A stretch of DNA of 35,159 nt from JAUVZF01 sp964449275 (GTDB lineage: Bacteria; Planctomycetota; Phycisphaerae; FEN-1346). Of the stretch, positions 1 to 8,268 are shown one piece after another. A model generated the notes under the pieces. The model saw only the letters and a list, made by a program, of their open reading frames with translations. It made no database searches and was not told where the DNA came from. The stretch spans positions 1 to 35,159 of the forward strand of contig CAYVAM010000020.1 of the NCBI GenBank assembly GCA_964449275.1, given 5' to 3'. Within the stretch, counting starts at the first letter, position 1; each line of letters begins with the position of its first letter. The position numbers and the translations under genes were made by a program.

Positions 1-4
1 AAAC

Positions 5-87
5 TTTCGCCGTTTTCGTCCTTTTTTGTCCTTTTTCATCGTTTTTCGTCCTTTTGCATCCTTTTTGCCCCCTTTTTGAGGCGTTTT
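5..87. other. Nine phased T-tracts (predicted curved DNA)
   Basis: Runs of 3-6 T begin at 5, 13, 22, 32, 42, 52, 62, 73 and 84, so their spacing averages close to ten bases, one helical turn. Phased A/T-tracts are known to give intrinsic DNA curvature. Read on the minus strand, the same bases could encode a short Lys/Arg-rich start (ATG at 39-37, then K, K, D, K, K, G, R, K) running off the left edge, so curvature and coding are alternative or joint explanations. Confidence 0.6.
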
Positions 88-162
88 GACGGAGGCAAAA
101 TTGATGTAAGTCACCCATGCCAAAACGGCAGGCCGGACAGGCGGCCGCAAAGGCCCGAAAAG

Positions 163-221
163 TTGTTAGAACTCTAACAAAATCGAGAGAGGGGCCGAAT
201 TTTGTTAGAGTTCTAACAAAA
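163..221. promoter_or_regulatory. Twin operator-like palindromes
   Basis: Two near-identical palindromes lie 19 bases apart. The first has arms TTGTTAGA and TCTAACAA around AC (163-180). The second has arms TTTTGTTAGA and TCTAACAAAA around GT (200-221). The 14-bp cores are exact reverse complements of each other. Such paired sites usually bind a dimeric repressor. I cannot name the regulator. They would suit a minus-strand promoter serving a gene off the left edge, because the spacer to the right is non-coding and the next visible gene points toward them. Confidence 0.6.
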
Positions 222-370
222 CGGCCGAAAAACAGAGAATGGGGGTGGAAGAGAGGCGCTCATGCCCTTTTAGCCGCGACCCGAAGGGGAGCGCGTGCAT
301 TGAACAGCGTCAATCAGGGCAAACGGCGCGCGGCAACGGCGGGAGGCTGAAAGGCTCGGATTCGATAGCC

Positions 371-521
371 TGGGGCAACGCCCCAGGTCGCCAGGTACGC
401 CGGCCCAACCCCCAAATCAACCCCTGAAAGGGCGAGACAAGCCGGTTACCGGCCTGCCTGTTGCGCCCTTTCAGACCTTGTGCATTGGGGTTGCTTTCTC
501 CATGCCCCCGGGCGTTGCCCG
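371..521. repeat. Palindromic dispersed intergenic repeat module
   Basis: Four perfect inverted repeats are packed together. TGGGGC/GCCCCA lies at 371-385. An 11-bp arm pair CTGAAAGGGCG and CGCCCTTTCAG lies at 424-434 and 464-474, and it encloses the palindrome GCCGGTTACCGGC (441-453). CGGGC/GCCCG lies at 509-521. I recall similar module sets scattered between genes in planctomycete and verrucomicrobial genomes; that is memory, not a search. The short ORFs crossing this region look like by-products of the repeat. I see no gene in 90-582. Confidence 0.55.
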
Positions 522-582
522 TGGCTGACGAATTCGAGCTCTTCGGGCTCAACGGTTTGGCGTCGCTATGGGGCGGGGTTTC

Positions 583-1071
583 TTACCCAAAAACAATCGT
601 GATCCACATCCGCCCAGACCGGGCGTCCAGCACAATCCTGTAGAAAGAGTCTTCTACCTCCCTGCCCTCCAGCCTGTATAGACTGGCACAGCGTGGGATC
701 TCCGTATAGAGCCTCGGAAATAGTTTTTCCCCACCCATAAAATTAAGCGGATCTTCTACGTCGTCCGGCAACTTGCGAAAACGATGTCTTGAAAGCAGCC
801 CTGGGATAGCAGTCGCGGGCAACCGGACATGAACGTCAACCCAAGATGGATTGAAGGTAGGGTCGCTAATGAGAATAAAGTCCGAGGTACCCTCAGGCCA
901 CGCGATGCCTGTCATTCGTTGCGCGTAAGCCCAGTCCGCAGATCGAAGTGCGGAGAGCACTGCAACATAAAGTGTATAGACAAACCCCCCAGCCCCCAAA
1001 GCACAAAGCAGCAGCACAAACATCAGGCGCCAGAAGCGGGCTTTGGCCACGGCGTTCGCGTTTTGTGTCAT
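583..1071 (-). CDS. Hypothetical protein with one N-terminal membrane segment
   Basis: The product is 162 residues. A short basic N-terminus is followed by one hydrophobic segment (about residues 15-40), and the remaining roughly 120 residues look like a folded, probably periplasmic domain. I do not recognise the family. The start is supported by AAGGAG nine bases upstream of the ATG at 1071. The C-terminal part has alternating hydrophobic stretches (RIVLDARSGRMWITIVFG) typical of a beta-rich domain. The next gene upstream in the same direction ends at 1178, about 105 bases away, so the two may be co-transcribed. Confidence 0.6.
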   Translation of the reverse strand: MTQNANAVAKARFWRLMFVLLLCALGAGGFVYTLYVAVLSALRSADWAYAQRMTGIAWPEGTSDFILISDPTFNPSWVDVHVRLPATAIPGLLSRHRFRKLPDDVEDPLNFMGGEKLFPRLYTEIPRCASLYRLEGREVEDSFYRIVLDARSGRMWITIVFG

Positions 1072-1177
1072 TCGGAAAAACTCCTTGTCCGTTAACCCGC
1101 CACGGCGTGCGCTGCAATCGCGAGAAGTAGAGTGTCTGCACTCCCCAAGTGGCTGTGAAGCAGCTTACCGGGACACG

Positions 1178-1972
1178 CTACATTCGCAGGCGTGACTTGA
1201 AGGCCATGAAGTCTATCTGCGTGCCTGCCGGGCCTGATGTCATCACAAGTTCCAGATGCGTTGCCGGATCGTTCTTCGACGTTAGAAGGACGGCATCGGC
1301 CCACATGCTCTCGGCGCAGATCCGGTAATGGGTCGCCGTAGTGCTTTCGAGAGAGTCTCCGAGAATTGGCCGCAGGCGAGGCAGGATGGCTTGCGGAAAC
1401 CGCTTCCGGCCTGAGGGCGTGAGCATGTTGTGAGCCGCCTGATAGTCCTCACGCAACACAGCCGTAATAAACGCTTCTGTTCGTTCATGAACAGGCTCAG
1501 GAGGGCTGGCGGGGTGCGGGATTCGAATGCGTATCCTGACAATCTTGGGTTGGCCGTCGACCTGCATGGACACGAGGTCAACTGATGAGATGGACCGCCA
1601 CCGCGAATCGAGGCCGTATGTGGCTTGTTCGTACTGCCCGTTGGGCGATTGACCAGTGAAGGAACTGGTCGCCTCCGGCTTCCAGTTGTCTGATAGTTGG
1701 TTCCTGATATCCCCCCAATCCTGAGCAAAACGCTCCTGCGTCCAGGCCTCGGCCACCTTAGGATGAAGCAGCGAGAACGCCAGTTCGTGGTCACCCGAGG
1801 AAATGGCATTGACGAAGGTGGCGAGGATGCCCTGCTGCGTGATCTGCTCATGCCTTTGTTCGAGAGCCTGCGCATCAGACAGAGGATCAGCGGTCTCGGT
1901 TTCCGAGCCAGATCCCGAACAGCCACAGAGCGTGAGCAGCAATACGCAAGCGAAGGCAGCGTAGGTTCTCAT
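1178..1972 (-). CDS. Lipoprotein with two NTF2-like halves, function unknown
   Basis: The product is 264 residues from the ATG at 1972. An open frame extends upstream to 2191, but this start immediately gives a lipoprotein signal, MRTYAAFACVLLLTLCGCSG, with lipobox LCGC and Cys18 as the lipidated residue, and a G-rich run lies just upstream. The mature part contains two similar halves (about residues 45-130 and 165-225). Each opens with a helix of the form ATFVNAISSGDHELAFSLL or EAFITAVLREDYQAAHNML, the pattern of NTF2-like DUF3887/DUF4878-type folds that accumulate in extracytoplasmic proteins. The fold assignment is inference from this pattern; the role is unknown. Confidence 0.65.
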   Translation of the reverse strand: MRTYAAFACVLLLTLCGCSGSGSETETADPLSDAQALEQRHEQITQQGILATFVNAISSGDHELAFSLLHPKVAEAWTQERFAQDWGDIRNQLSDNWKPEATSSFTGQSPNGQYEQATYGLDSRWRSISSVDLVSMQVDGQPKIVRIRIRIPHPASPPEPVHERTEAFITAVLREDYQAAHNMLTPSGRKRFPQAILPRLRPILGDSLESTTATHYRICAESMWADAVLLTSKNDPATHLELVMTSGPAGTQIDFMAFKSRLRM

Positions 1973-2023
1973 TGCGCGATCCCCCCGAACGGTGGTTATC
2001 TGGCTCCGTATGGCATGATACCA

Positions 2024-2058
2024 GCCCGCCTGCCGCGCGCCAACGGCAAAGGGCGGGC
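2024..2058 (-). terminator. GC-rich hairpin after the GH32 gene
   Basis: GCCCGCC (2024-2030) pairs with GGCGGGC (2052-2058) around a 21-base loop, ten bases beyond the minus-strand stop at 2068. There is no U-run, so an intrinsic terminator is only possible; mRNA 3' end stabilisation is an alternative. Confidence 0.25.
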
Positions 2059-2067
2059 GTTGGGTGG

Positions 2068-3693
2068 TTACTCGTAGATGTTTTGCATCTGCCAGGCGTC
2101 GAGGGACTTGAGGGCGGCGTCCTGGCCTTGGGAGCGGAGCGAGACACCGATGCTGTCCTCGCAGCCGGGATAGACGCGCATCGCGACGCACTGCTTGCCG
2201 CTGGCGAACACCTCGACGACGCTCTTGTCGATGAACACGCGTAACGTGAGTGGCTCGCCCCGTCCAATGGAAATCGGCGCCGTTTCGGGTGCTCGCGAGC
2301 GTACATCGGGAAGCCGCGACGCATACGATGAATCGATCGTAATGAGGCTCTTGCCCCGGTACCCGCGGTTCTTGAAGAATGCGATACGGGTAAACTCTTC
2401 GCGGTTCGGGGAGCGCAGGACGTTCATTTCGACCATCTGCGCGCCTTTCGGGTCGATGATGGCGACGATCTCCATCGCGTTGCCGTACACATTGTCGAGC
2501 ACGACCTCCTCGTTGGCCGGCAGTTGCATCGCGTCGACGTGCTGATGGCTGCGGCGAAGCGATTCGACGTCGCCGGCGGGTTCGATGCGGAGTTGGTCCT
2601 TGCCGGCCATCGTGAGTCGCCGCGGCAGCGTCATGATCTGGTTCCAGCCCCTGGTGGGCTTGGCGGGGTTCATGTTGAAGATGACGATGACGCCGCCCTT
2701 GCCGTCGGGCGCCGCGGATGGGGCATGGACGCCTGCGGGGGCTGCGGGCCCGAAGTTGAAGTCGCCGCCGCCGGTCACAACGAACTTGTGGCGCTGCGTA
2801 TCGTAATCTCCGAGCAGGTACTTGCCGCCGCTCATGTGGCTGAAGTGCAGGAGGATGTGCTTGTTTCCGATCGGCCAGAAGTACGGGCAGGCGCCGTCGT
2901 CTCCGACCAGTCCGTAGCGGTCGTTCTCAAGGAACGGGTGGAGATATTCCCAATGGGCGAGGTCTTTGGAGCGATGCAGGAACTCGGCCCGGATGCGCTT
3001 GCCGCCGGGGCCCTCCGGTAGCGTGCCGGCCGTCAGCGCGTAGTACACGCCGCCTGTCTTCCAGATACACGGATCGAAGATATTATATGGCACCCTGGGC
3101 TCGCCCCGTTTCGGGAACGGTATGACCGCCTTGCCTGTGACCTTCTTCCAATTCAGCAGCAGCGGGTCGCTGGACACGGCCGCCATGGTGCCGACCGCCG
3201 TGCCGTGATACATGGCGATAACGCGATCCGTGTCGACAAGCGCGGAGCCGCTGAAGCACTTGTCTTCCGGATTGGGGTAGATGGCGTAGGGCAGGTCTCG
3301 CCAGTGGATAAGGTCGTCGCTGACGGCGTGTCCCCAGTGCTGGCGCGGGTCTTCCGGCGGATAGGCCTGATAGAAGAGGTGCCAGCGGCCCTTCCAGAAG
3401 CAGAGGCCGTTGGGGTCGTTGAGCCGGCCTTCCGGGTTGACGTAATGGTAGATCGGCCGGTACGGCTCGCCTGCCATCGTTTTGCGCGACGCGATAAGCC
3501 GCTGCATGAGGGGGTTGGTCTTCAGTTGCGCTTCCTGCGCTTCCAGCGTGTCGGCGAAGGTGTACTTCGGCACGCGCGAGGTGTAGTCGCGTATTTTCTG
3601 CTCGGCCATGGATCGTTTCTCCAGAGCGAATCCAGCCATGACGATGGTTGCGATGGCTACGCTCGCACACACGCGCACTCGTTGTCTTCTCAT
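2068..3693 (-). CDS. Secreted GH32-like glycosidase (beta-fructosidase fold), altered catalytic motifs
   Basis: The product is 541 residues from the ATG at 3693, preceded by AAAGGA. An in-frame ATG 39 bases upstream has no such site. A signal-like segment (about residues 8-22) implies export. The five-bladed propeller of glycoside hydrolase family 32 is recognisable from RLNDPNG near residue 90, where the Asp is the nucleophile, from W, F and Y aromatic clusters, and from a C-terminal beta-sandwich containing RVFIDKSVVEVFASG. Family members cleave fructans or sucrose. Two hallmark motifs deviate: RDP reads FDP (IFDPCIW), and the EC motif that holds the acid/base Glu reads GACPYFWP. Substrate and activity are therefore uncertain. 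It could be a divergent planctomycete subgroup using a neighbouring Asp (GDDGACP). Confidence 0.88.
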   Translation of the reverse strand: MRRQRVRVCASVAIATIVMAGFALEKRSMAEQKIRDYTSRVPKYTFADTLEAQEAQLKTNPLMQRLIASRKTMAGEPYRPIYHYVNPEGRLNDPNGLCFWKGRWHLFYQAYPPEDPRQHWGHAVSDDLIHWRDLPYAIYPNPEDKCFSGSALVDTDRVIAMYHGTAVGTMAAVSSDPLLLNWKKVTGKAVIPFPKRGEPRVPYNIFDPCIWKTGGVYYALTAGTLPEGPGGKRIRAEFLHRSKDLAHWEYLHPFLENDRYGLVGDDGACPYFWPIGNKHILLHFSHMSGGKYLLGDYDTQRHKFVVTGGGDFNFGPAAPAGVHAPSAAPDGKGGVIVIFNMNPAKPTRGWNQIMTLPRRLTMAGKDQLRIEPAGDVESLRRSHQHVDAMQLPANEEVVLDNVYGNAMEIVAIIDPKGAQMVEMNVLRSPNREEFTRIAFFKNRGYRGKSLITIDSSYASRLPDVRSRAPETAPISIGRGEPLTLRVFIDKSVVEVFASGKQCVAMRVYPGCEDSIGVSLRSQGQDAALKSLDAWQMQNIYE

Positions 3694-3762
3694 GGATCTA
3701 GTCCTTTCTGAAACGGGTTCGCTTTCGAGCATAGCGAGAACCCTGACTCGGATGCCGGATGC

Positions 3763-4260
3763 TCAGAACGTCTCCCAGTGAACCAACTCTTCGAGGGGTC
3801 GCTTCTTGGGGTTGGGCAGGTCGCCTTCGGGCCGGCCGACGGCGAGGAGGGCAACGAGTTTGAGGTCGGCCGGGGCACCGAGGCGGGCGACGACCTTCGG
3901 TGCGTAGGGTTTCTTGTCGCCGGCGACCCAGCACGCGCCGAGGCCCAGGGCGTGGGCCGCCACGAGCATGTTCTGCGCGGCGGCCGACCCGTCTTCGAGG
4001 TAGTACTTGGTGTCGGTCGCGAGGACGGCGATGCAGACGGGGGCGTCGGCGATGAAGGGGCCGTAGTCGGTCATGGCGGCGATCTCGCTGCGAGTTGCCG
4101 GGTCGGTGACCACGACGAACTCCCACGGCTGCTCGTTTCGGGCGGTGGCGGCCAGGCGACCGGCATCGAGGATCCGCTCGATGGATTGGCGGGCGACATC
4201 GTTGGCGGCGAAACGGCGGCACGACCGGCGAGTGCGAAGGGCTTCGAGGGCGTCCATCAT
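3763..4260 (-). CDS. Nitroreductase family protein
   Basis: The product is 165 residues, near the lower end for the family. These are FMN-dependent NAD(P)H oxidoreductases, usually dimeric and cytoplasmic. Recognisable parts are the N-terminal RRSCRRF segment that contacts the FMN phosphate, ATARNEQPWEFVVV, and the central LGLGACWVAG strand-turn. The start is supported by AGGAG five bases upstream of tandem ATG codons (4260 and 4257). The physiological substrate cannot be told from sequence. It lies 69 bases upstream of the GH32 gene in the same orientation, with no evident functional link. Confidence 0.9.
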   Translation of the reverse strand: MMDALEALRTRRSCRRFAANDVARQSIERILDAGRLAATARNEQPWEFVVVTDPATRSEIAAMTDYGPFIADAPVCIAVLATDTKYYLEDGSAAAQNMLVAAHALGLGACWVAGDKKPYAPKVVARLGAPADLKLVALLAVGRPEGDLPNPKKRPLEELVHWETF

Positions 4261-4275
4261 CTTACTCCTAATCCT

Positions 4276-4382
4276 ACTTTGTCAACCGAACCGAGCACGG
4301 TGGGCACTCCTACCCACCGCGCGGCGGCCAAGATTGACCGCCGCGCTATCACTTGCCTGCATCGGCGGGAAGTTGACAAAGT
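4276..4382. repeat. Inverted-repeat-bounded intergenic element with two hairpins
   Basis: An 11-bp perfect terminal inverted repeat, ACTTTGTCAAC (4276-4286) and GTTGACAAAGT (4372-4382), encloses two strong hairpins. These are CGGTGGG/CCCACCG (4298-4319) and GCGCGGCGG/CCGCCGCGC (4319-4346). It fills the gap between the lptC-like stop at 4415 and the nitroreductase start. The second hairpin closely resembles the one at 10948-10975 in stem and loop. The layout resembles a miniature mobile element or a REP-like unit. It could also terminate the LPS transcript, although no U-run follows. Confidence 0.55.
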
Positions 4383-4414
4383 ATGCTAATAGCACTTTCT
4401 CAACGTCGCGCGCG

Positions 4415-7400
4415 TTACGGTTTCGTGCGCGGCACGAGTTTCGGCAAGGGTTTCACCACGGGCACGGGTTTCGGCGCGACGGTCATGATCTGCTGCTCGA
4501 TAACATCGACGCGTCCCGTGCCGGGGTCGTACGTAATGGTGCGGGCGGCAATCAGGCCGAACTCCTGTGTGGCCTCGTTCTCCTGCCATAGGCGCGCCCA
4601 CTCATCCGACCCCGGACCACGGTACAGGCGAATCATCTCGGGCTGGCGCTGATACAGCAGCCGCGCGGCGCTGCCGCGCCGGTCGTCCACCCAGAGCAGG
4701 ACGCTGCCGTTGGCGATGAGTTTTTCGACGGTCATGCGCTGCTCGCGCGGCGTGTCGGGCGGTTTGGTCGGTGGCGTTATCGCGTCAGCGGGCGGCTTCT
4801 TTTCGGCGAAGACGACCTGGAGATCGCGGCTGGTGATGCGCGTGGTCGTTGGCGCCCGGCGCCGGCTCTCGGCTTCGCCCGGCATGCCGCGGCCGACGTG
4901 GGTTGCCTCGACCTGGCCGCTGAAGTAGGCCCTCTCGCCGGTCCCGTCGTAGGCCATGGTCTCGACCCAGCCGACTTCGGTGCGGGCGTATCCGTCCGGG
5001 ACGGCGTCCTTCCAATACCCCTCCGCCTTGCCGGGCGGCAAACCGGGTTTGGGCTGCTCGCCGGTGCGTACCCTTTCGCGTGCGAGAACGCGAAGGCGTC
5101 CGGGTCCGCGCACGTAGGCCTTGCGATTCTGTTCGAGATAGGTGAGGTTATCGGCAATGATCTCCATTCGGTGGCGAAGCGTTTGGTCGTCGGCCAGTTG
5201 CTCTTCGACGGCCAGGACATCCTTTTCGGCCAGGATGCGGACGAGGGCCTTCTGCCCGAACAGGTCGGCGATCTCGTCGCCTGCAGGCTCGGGCTTGGCG
5301 GCGGGGGTTTCCGGTTTGTCCGTTTCCGTCTTCGGCTCGGTCGCCTTCCCGGTGTCCGGGCGGTCGACGAAGTAGATCCAGAGGCGTTGGCTGTTCAGGC
5401 GGCTGCCGCCCGTGGTGGCTTTGACCGTTCCGTCGAAATGGGCGAAGTTGCGCCCGTCCTGGAAGAGCATGCCCTTGGCCCACTGGACGATGAGTGGTTC
5501 GGGCTTCTCGCGGCGGCGGCCTCGAAGGTCGGTGGTAGCGGGCAACTCCAGTTCGCCGGCCCCCGTGACGCGGGCCTTGCCCTCGGTCTCGGAGAACTCG
5601 ATGTGCGGCCCGACGATTCGCGACTGGACCTGGACCTTCTCGCCTGCGGCGGTCGTGATCTCGTGCAGCCGCCGTGCCGTGGCGGGCTTGCCCTCGAGCA
5701 GCAGGGCGCCGGTTGCCTTGTCCTGTCTGACGTGCGTGCCGTCAGCGTGCAAGTCCTCGCGGTCGATGAGCACGTTGCCGAACGCTTCGAGGAACCTGGC
5801 TTCCATGCGTCCCTTTTCGTTGGGTCCGAAGGCGACGGTGAGGTTCTCGGCCCGGATCTTTCCCTGGGGGTCGTTGATGGCCACGCTGCCTGATGCTTCG
5901 AGTCGTTTCGGCTGGGTCGCGCCGGCGGCATCGCGCTGGAATTGGATCTCCAGATTCTGGCAGGTGATGTCGCCGATGGTGGGTTTGGCCTCGCTCTTGG
6001 CCGGGTCCTTTGCGGTCGGTTGGGCGTTCTTGAGGTACACGTCGCCGTGGCCGACCAGGCGCCGGACGGCCTGTCCTTGCTTTGCTTGCGCCGGGAAGAT
6101 GTCGATGAGTAGATTATCGCCCTTGAGGATGCCATCGGCCTGTTTGATGACGGCCTGTCCGTCGAAGGCGGCGGACTTGATCTCTCCCAGGCCGCCCGTC
6201 TCGCCGCTGGGGAGACTGTAGAACTCCAGTTGCATACGGCGCTTCCACGAGGCGTCGAGCGCGCTCGGTTCGACCTGATCGGCTGTCGCCCCTGCGGCGA
6301 CGGTGTTCGGGGAACCGGTCAAGCCGGCGGTCCGGACTTTGGCTTCGAGCCAGCCCTCGCCCGTGACTTCGACCGTGGGAGGCAGGCGGTTGCGGTCGAA
6401 ATCGAGGCGGCGCCCCGTGAGGCGCAAGCGGCCGGGCTGCTCCAGCCGTATCGGTTTATCCTTGCCGGTAATCCTGCCGACACCCGTCTCCTGGTTGAAC
6501 TGGACGGCATCTCCAAGGATGAGCGTCTCGCCGTCCTCGATGCGGACCGGCTGCCCGGTCGCCGTGACCTGGTGCTGCTTGTCGCCGAGGCCTTTTTGTT
6601 CGGCCGTACGAACGGGCGTAATATCGAGCGGCCCGTCGGCCACGACGAGCAGCAAGGGATTGGCGGCGGTCTCGGTTTCCGCTTTCTCGGCACCCTTGTC
6701 CTCGGCAGCCTTGTCCTCGGCAGCCTTGTGCTCAGCACCCTTGCCGCCTTCGTCCACCCCTGGCTCCGTCTCAGGCTTCGTCTCGTTCCGGGCCGAACTC
6801 TGCCTGTTATAGAGTGTGAGGTGATCGCAGCGCATCCGCTGGGTTGCTTGGCGCGCGTCAACGTCGCCTTCCAGTTCGATGCGCCAGAGGTCGCCGGACT
6901 CCACTTTTGGGGGCGCGGCGCCGGAGGAATCGGGTGCAGGGGCGCCGGAGGAATCGGGTGCAGCGGCGCCCGCGGGTGCGGCGGTCGGCGGCGTCTTCTG
7001 CTGCTTCCGGTCGCCTTGGATGAAACTCATGCGCCGGCTCGTCTGGAGGGTGACGAAGATGTCCCTGTCGAAGTTCATCGTCTTGATGCGGCGGGTCTCC
7101 CGGTCGAGGGCTATTGTCATCTTGTACGCCGTCAGGCTCATCTCGCCGCCCACGAGGACGACGGGGCCGTCGGTGGACATCTGGTACGTCTCGTTGTTGA
7201 AGACCAAATCCTCAATTCCGACGAAGATGTCGTCGGCGTCGTCCTCAGGCGTGCCGCGGTCGTGGACCAGAATGACGTTTCCCCACAGGCGGCCGGATTC
7301 GATGTCGGCAATGTTGCCCAGCGACCCCTTGGTTACGGCAAGGCCTTTCTCGGCCAGGAGTGTGATGATCTCGCCGCCGCTGGTGAAGAACTGGATGCGT

Positions 7401-7720
7401 GGCCGCTCGATGTCGGCGGTGTTGTCCGTCCGGTGCTCGACGACGTCGGCAAGGAATCGCATTTCCATGCGTCCGGTTGCGTCCTTGCGGACCAGATTGA
7501 GGTTTTCGCTGCGGTTGTGCAAGAGTCCGCCCGGCGTCACCATTTCGCGACCGCCGGCGGGCATCTCGCGCCTGCCTGCGCCGGGCACAGGCTGATAGCC
7601 TGTTAAACCGGCTTCCCAGTCCAGGTAGACCCAGCGGAGGGCCATGAAGATGAAGATCGCCCCCATGACCGGCAGGACGACCAGCATGATGCGTTTGAAG
7701 GTCACGGCCGGCCCCTCCAT
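4415..7720 (-). CDS. Giant LptC/LptA-like (OstA) LPS transport bridge protein
   Basis: The product is 1,101 residues, compared with about 190 for LptC or LptA. One membrane anchor (residues 8-29) is followed by an LptC-like domain (about 60-235), recognisable from ERPRIQFFTSGGEIITLLAEKG and RLWGNVIL. Then comes a series of OstA/LptA-like beta segments of the type 'GDVDARQATQRMRCDHLTLY', 'ASGSVAINDPQGKIRAENLTV' and 'FDGTVKATTGGSRLNSQRLWIYF', separated by Ala/Pro/Glu/Lys-rich linkers (about 240-350 and 780-815). In LPS export, LptC and LptA form the beta-jellyroll bridge that carries LPS from inner to outer membrane. Here both roles appear fused and multiplied. The gene overlaps the end of kdsC by 19 bases, fitting a Kdo/LPS operon. 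The repeat count within the OstA region is my estimate. Confidence 0.8.
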   Translation of the reverse strand: MEGPAVTFKRIMLVVLPVMGAIFIFMALRWVYLDWEAGLTGYQPVPGAGRREMPAGGREMVTPGGLLHNRSENLNLVRKDATGRMEMRFLADVVEHRTDNTADIERPRIQFFTSGGEIITLLAEKGLAVTKGSLGNIADIESGRLWGNVILVHDRGTPEDDADDIFVGIEDLVFNNETYQMSTDGPVVLVGGEMSLTAYKMTIALDRETRRIKTMNFDRDIFVTLQTSRRMSFIQGDRKQQKTPPTAAPAGAAAPDSSGAPAPDSSGAAPPKVESGDLWRIELEGDVDARQATQRMRCDHLTLYNRQSSARNETKPETEPGVDEGGKGAEHKAAEDKAAEDKGAEKAETETAANPLLLVVADGPLDITPVRTAEQKGLGDKQHQVTATGQPVRIEDGETLILGDAVQFNQETGVGRITGKDKPIRLEQPGRLRLTGRRLDFDRNRLPPTVEVTGEGWLEAKVRTAGLTGSPNTVAAGATADQVEPSALDASWKRRMQLEFYSLPSGETGGLGEIKSAAFDGQAVIKQADGILKGDNLLIDIFPAQAKQGQAVRRLVGHGDVYLKNAQPTAKDPAKSEAKPTIGDITCQNLEIQFQRDAAGATQPKRLEASGSVAINDPQGKIRAENLTVAFGPNEKGRMEARFLEAFGNVLIDREDLHADGTHVRQDKATGALLLEGKPATARRLHEITTAAGEKVQVQSRIVGPHIEFSETEGKARVTGAGELELPATTDLRGRRREKPEPLIVQWAKGMLFQDGRNFAHFDGTVKATTGGSRLNSQRLWIYFVDRPDTGKATEPKTETDKPETPAAKPEPAGDEIADLFGQKALVRILAEKDVLAVEEQLADDQTLRHRMEIIADNLTYLEQNRKAYVRGPGRLRVLARERVRTGEQPKPGLPPGKAEGYWKDAVPDGYARTEVGWVETMAYDGTGERAYFSGQVEATHVGRGMPGEAESRRRAPTTTRITSRDLQVVFAEKKPPADAITPPTKPPDTPREQRMTVEKLIANGSVLLWVDDRRGSAARLLYQRQPEMIRLYRGPGSDEWARLWQENEATQEFGLIAARTITYDPGTGRVDVIEQQIMTVAPKPVPVVKPLPKLVPRTKP

Positions 7721-8259
7721 GGATTCCGCGCGGGCGGCAGGTCGCTCGGCAGCCGGTCCTTGTAACGCCGGGTCGCCTGATCCCAGAGCCCCTGGTACTT
7801 GAGGATGCGTTCGATGGTCTCGCGGACCGCTCCCGCGCCGCCGTCGGCGGCCGTCACATAGTGAGCCACCCGCTTGACCTCATCGACCGCATTGGCCGGG
7901 GCGACGGCAAACCCGGCCCGTGCCATCGCGGGGATGTCGACCAGGTCATCTCCCATATAGCACGCATTCTCGGCCGAGGCGCGAAAGCGTTTCAGTATCT
8001 TCTCGAAGACGGGCAGTTTATCTTTGACGCCCATGTAAACGGCCTTGACGCCCAACCCGGCTGCCCGCCTGGTGACAGCCTTCGACGCACGGCCGGAGAG
8101 CAGCGCCGCCCGGCGGCCCGCCCTGAGCCAGTACTTGATGCCCTGACCGTCGAGGCAGTGGAATGTCTTGATCTCGCTGCCGCGCGCGTCCAGAACGATC
8201 CGCCCGTCCGACAGGACGCCGTCCACGTCGAGCACGAGAAGGGTGATGGAATCGAGCAC
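7702..8259 (-). CDS. kdsC: 3-deoxy-D-manno-octulosonate 8-phosphate phosphatase (KdsC)
   Basis: The product is 185 residues, a normal length. This cytoplasmic HAD-family phosphatase removes phosphate from Kdo-8-P to give Kdo for the inner core of LPS. All signature elements are present: LDVDGVLSDG (the first Asp is the nucleophile), LLSGR, the Lys of VYMGVKDKL, the GDDLVD metal-binding loop, and the C-terminal GGAGAVRE tail that closes the active site. It starts ten bases after the kdsD stop and overlaps the downstream lptC-like gene, so all three are probably one transcript. Confidence 0.95.
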   Translation of the reverse strand: MLDSITLLVLDVDGVLSDGRIVLDARGSEIKTFHCLDGQGIKYWLRAGRRAALLSGRASKAVTRRAAGLGVKAVYMGVKDKLPVFEKILKRFRASAENACYMGDDLVDIPAMARAGFAVAPANAVDEVKRVAHYVTAADGGAGAVRETIERILKYQGLWDQATRRYKDRLPSDLPPARNPWRGRP

Positions 8260-8268
8260 CCGCGTCTC

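Noticed and set aside
117..350. 77-residue basic plus-strand ORF
   Set aside because: It runs through the palindromes and repeats, has no ribosome site, and its Arg/Lys/Ala composition is expected by chance.
310..552. 80-residue minus-strand ORF
   Set aside because: It coincides with the dispersed palindromic repeat; such repeats often give spurious short ORFs.
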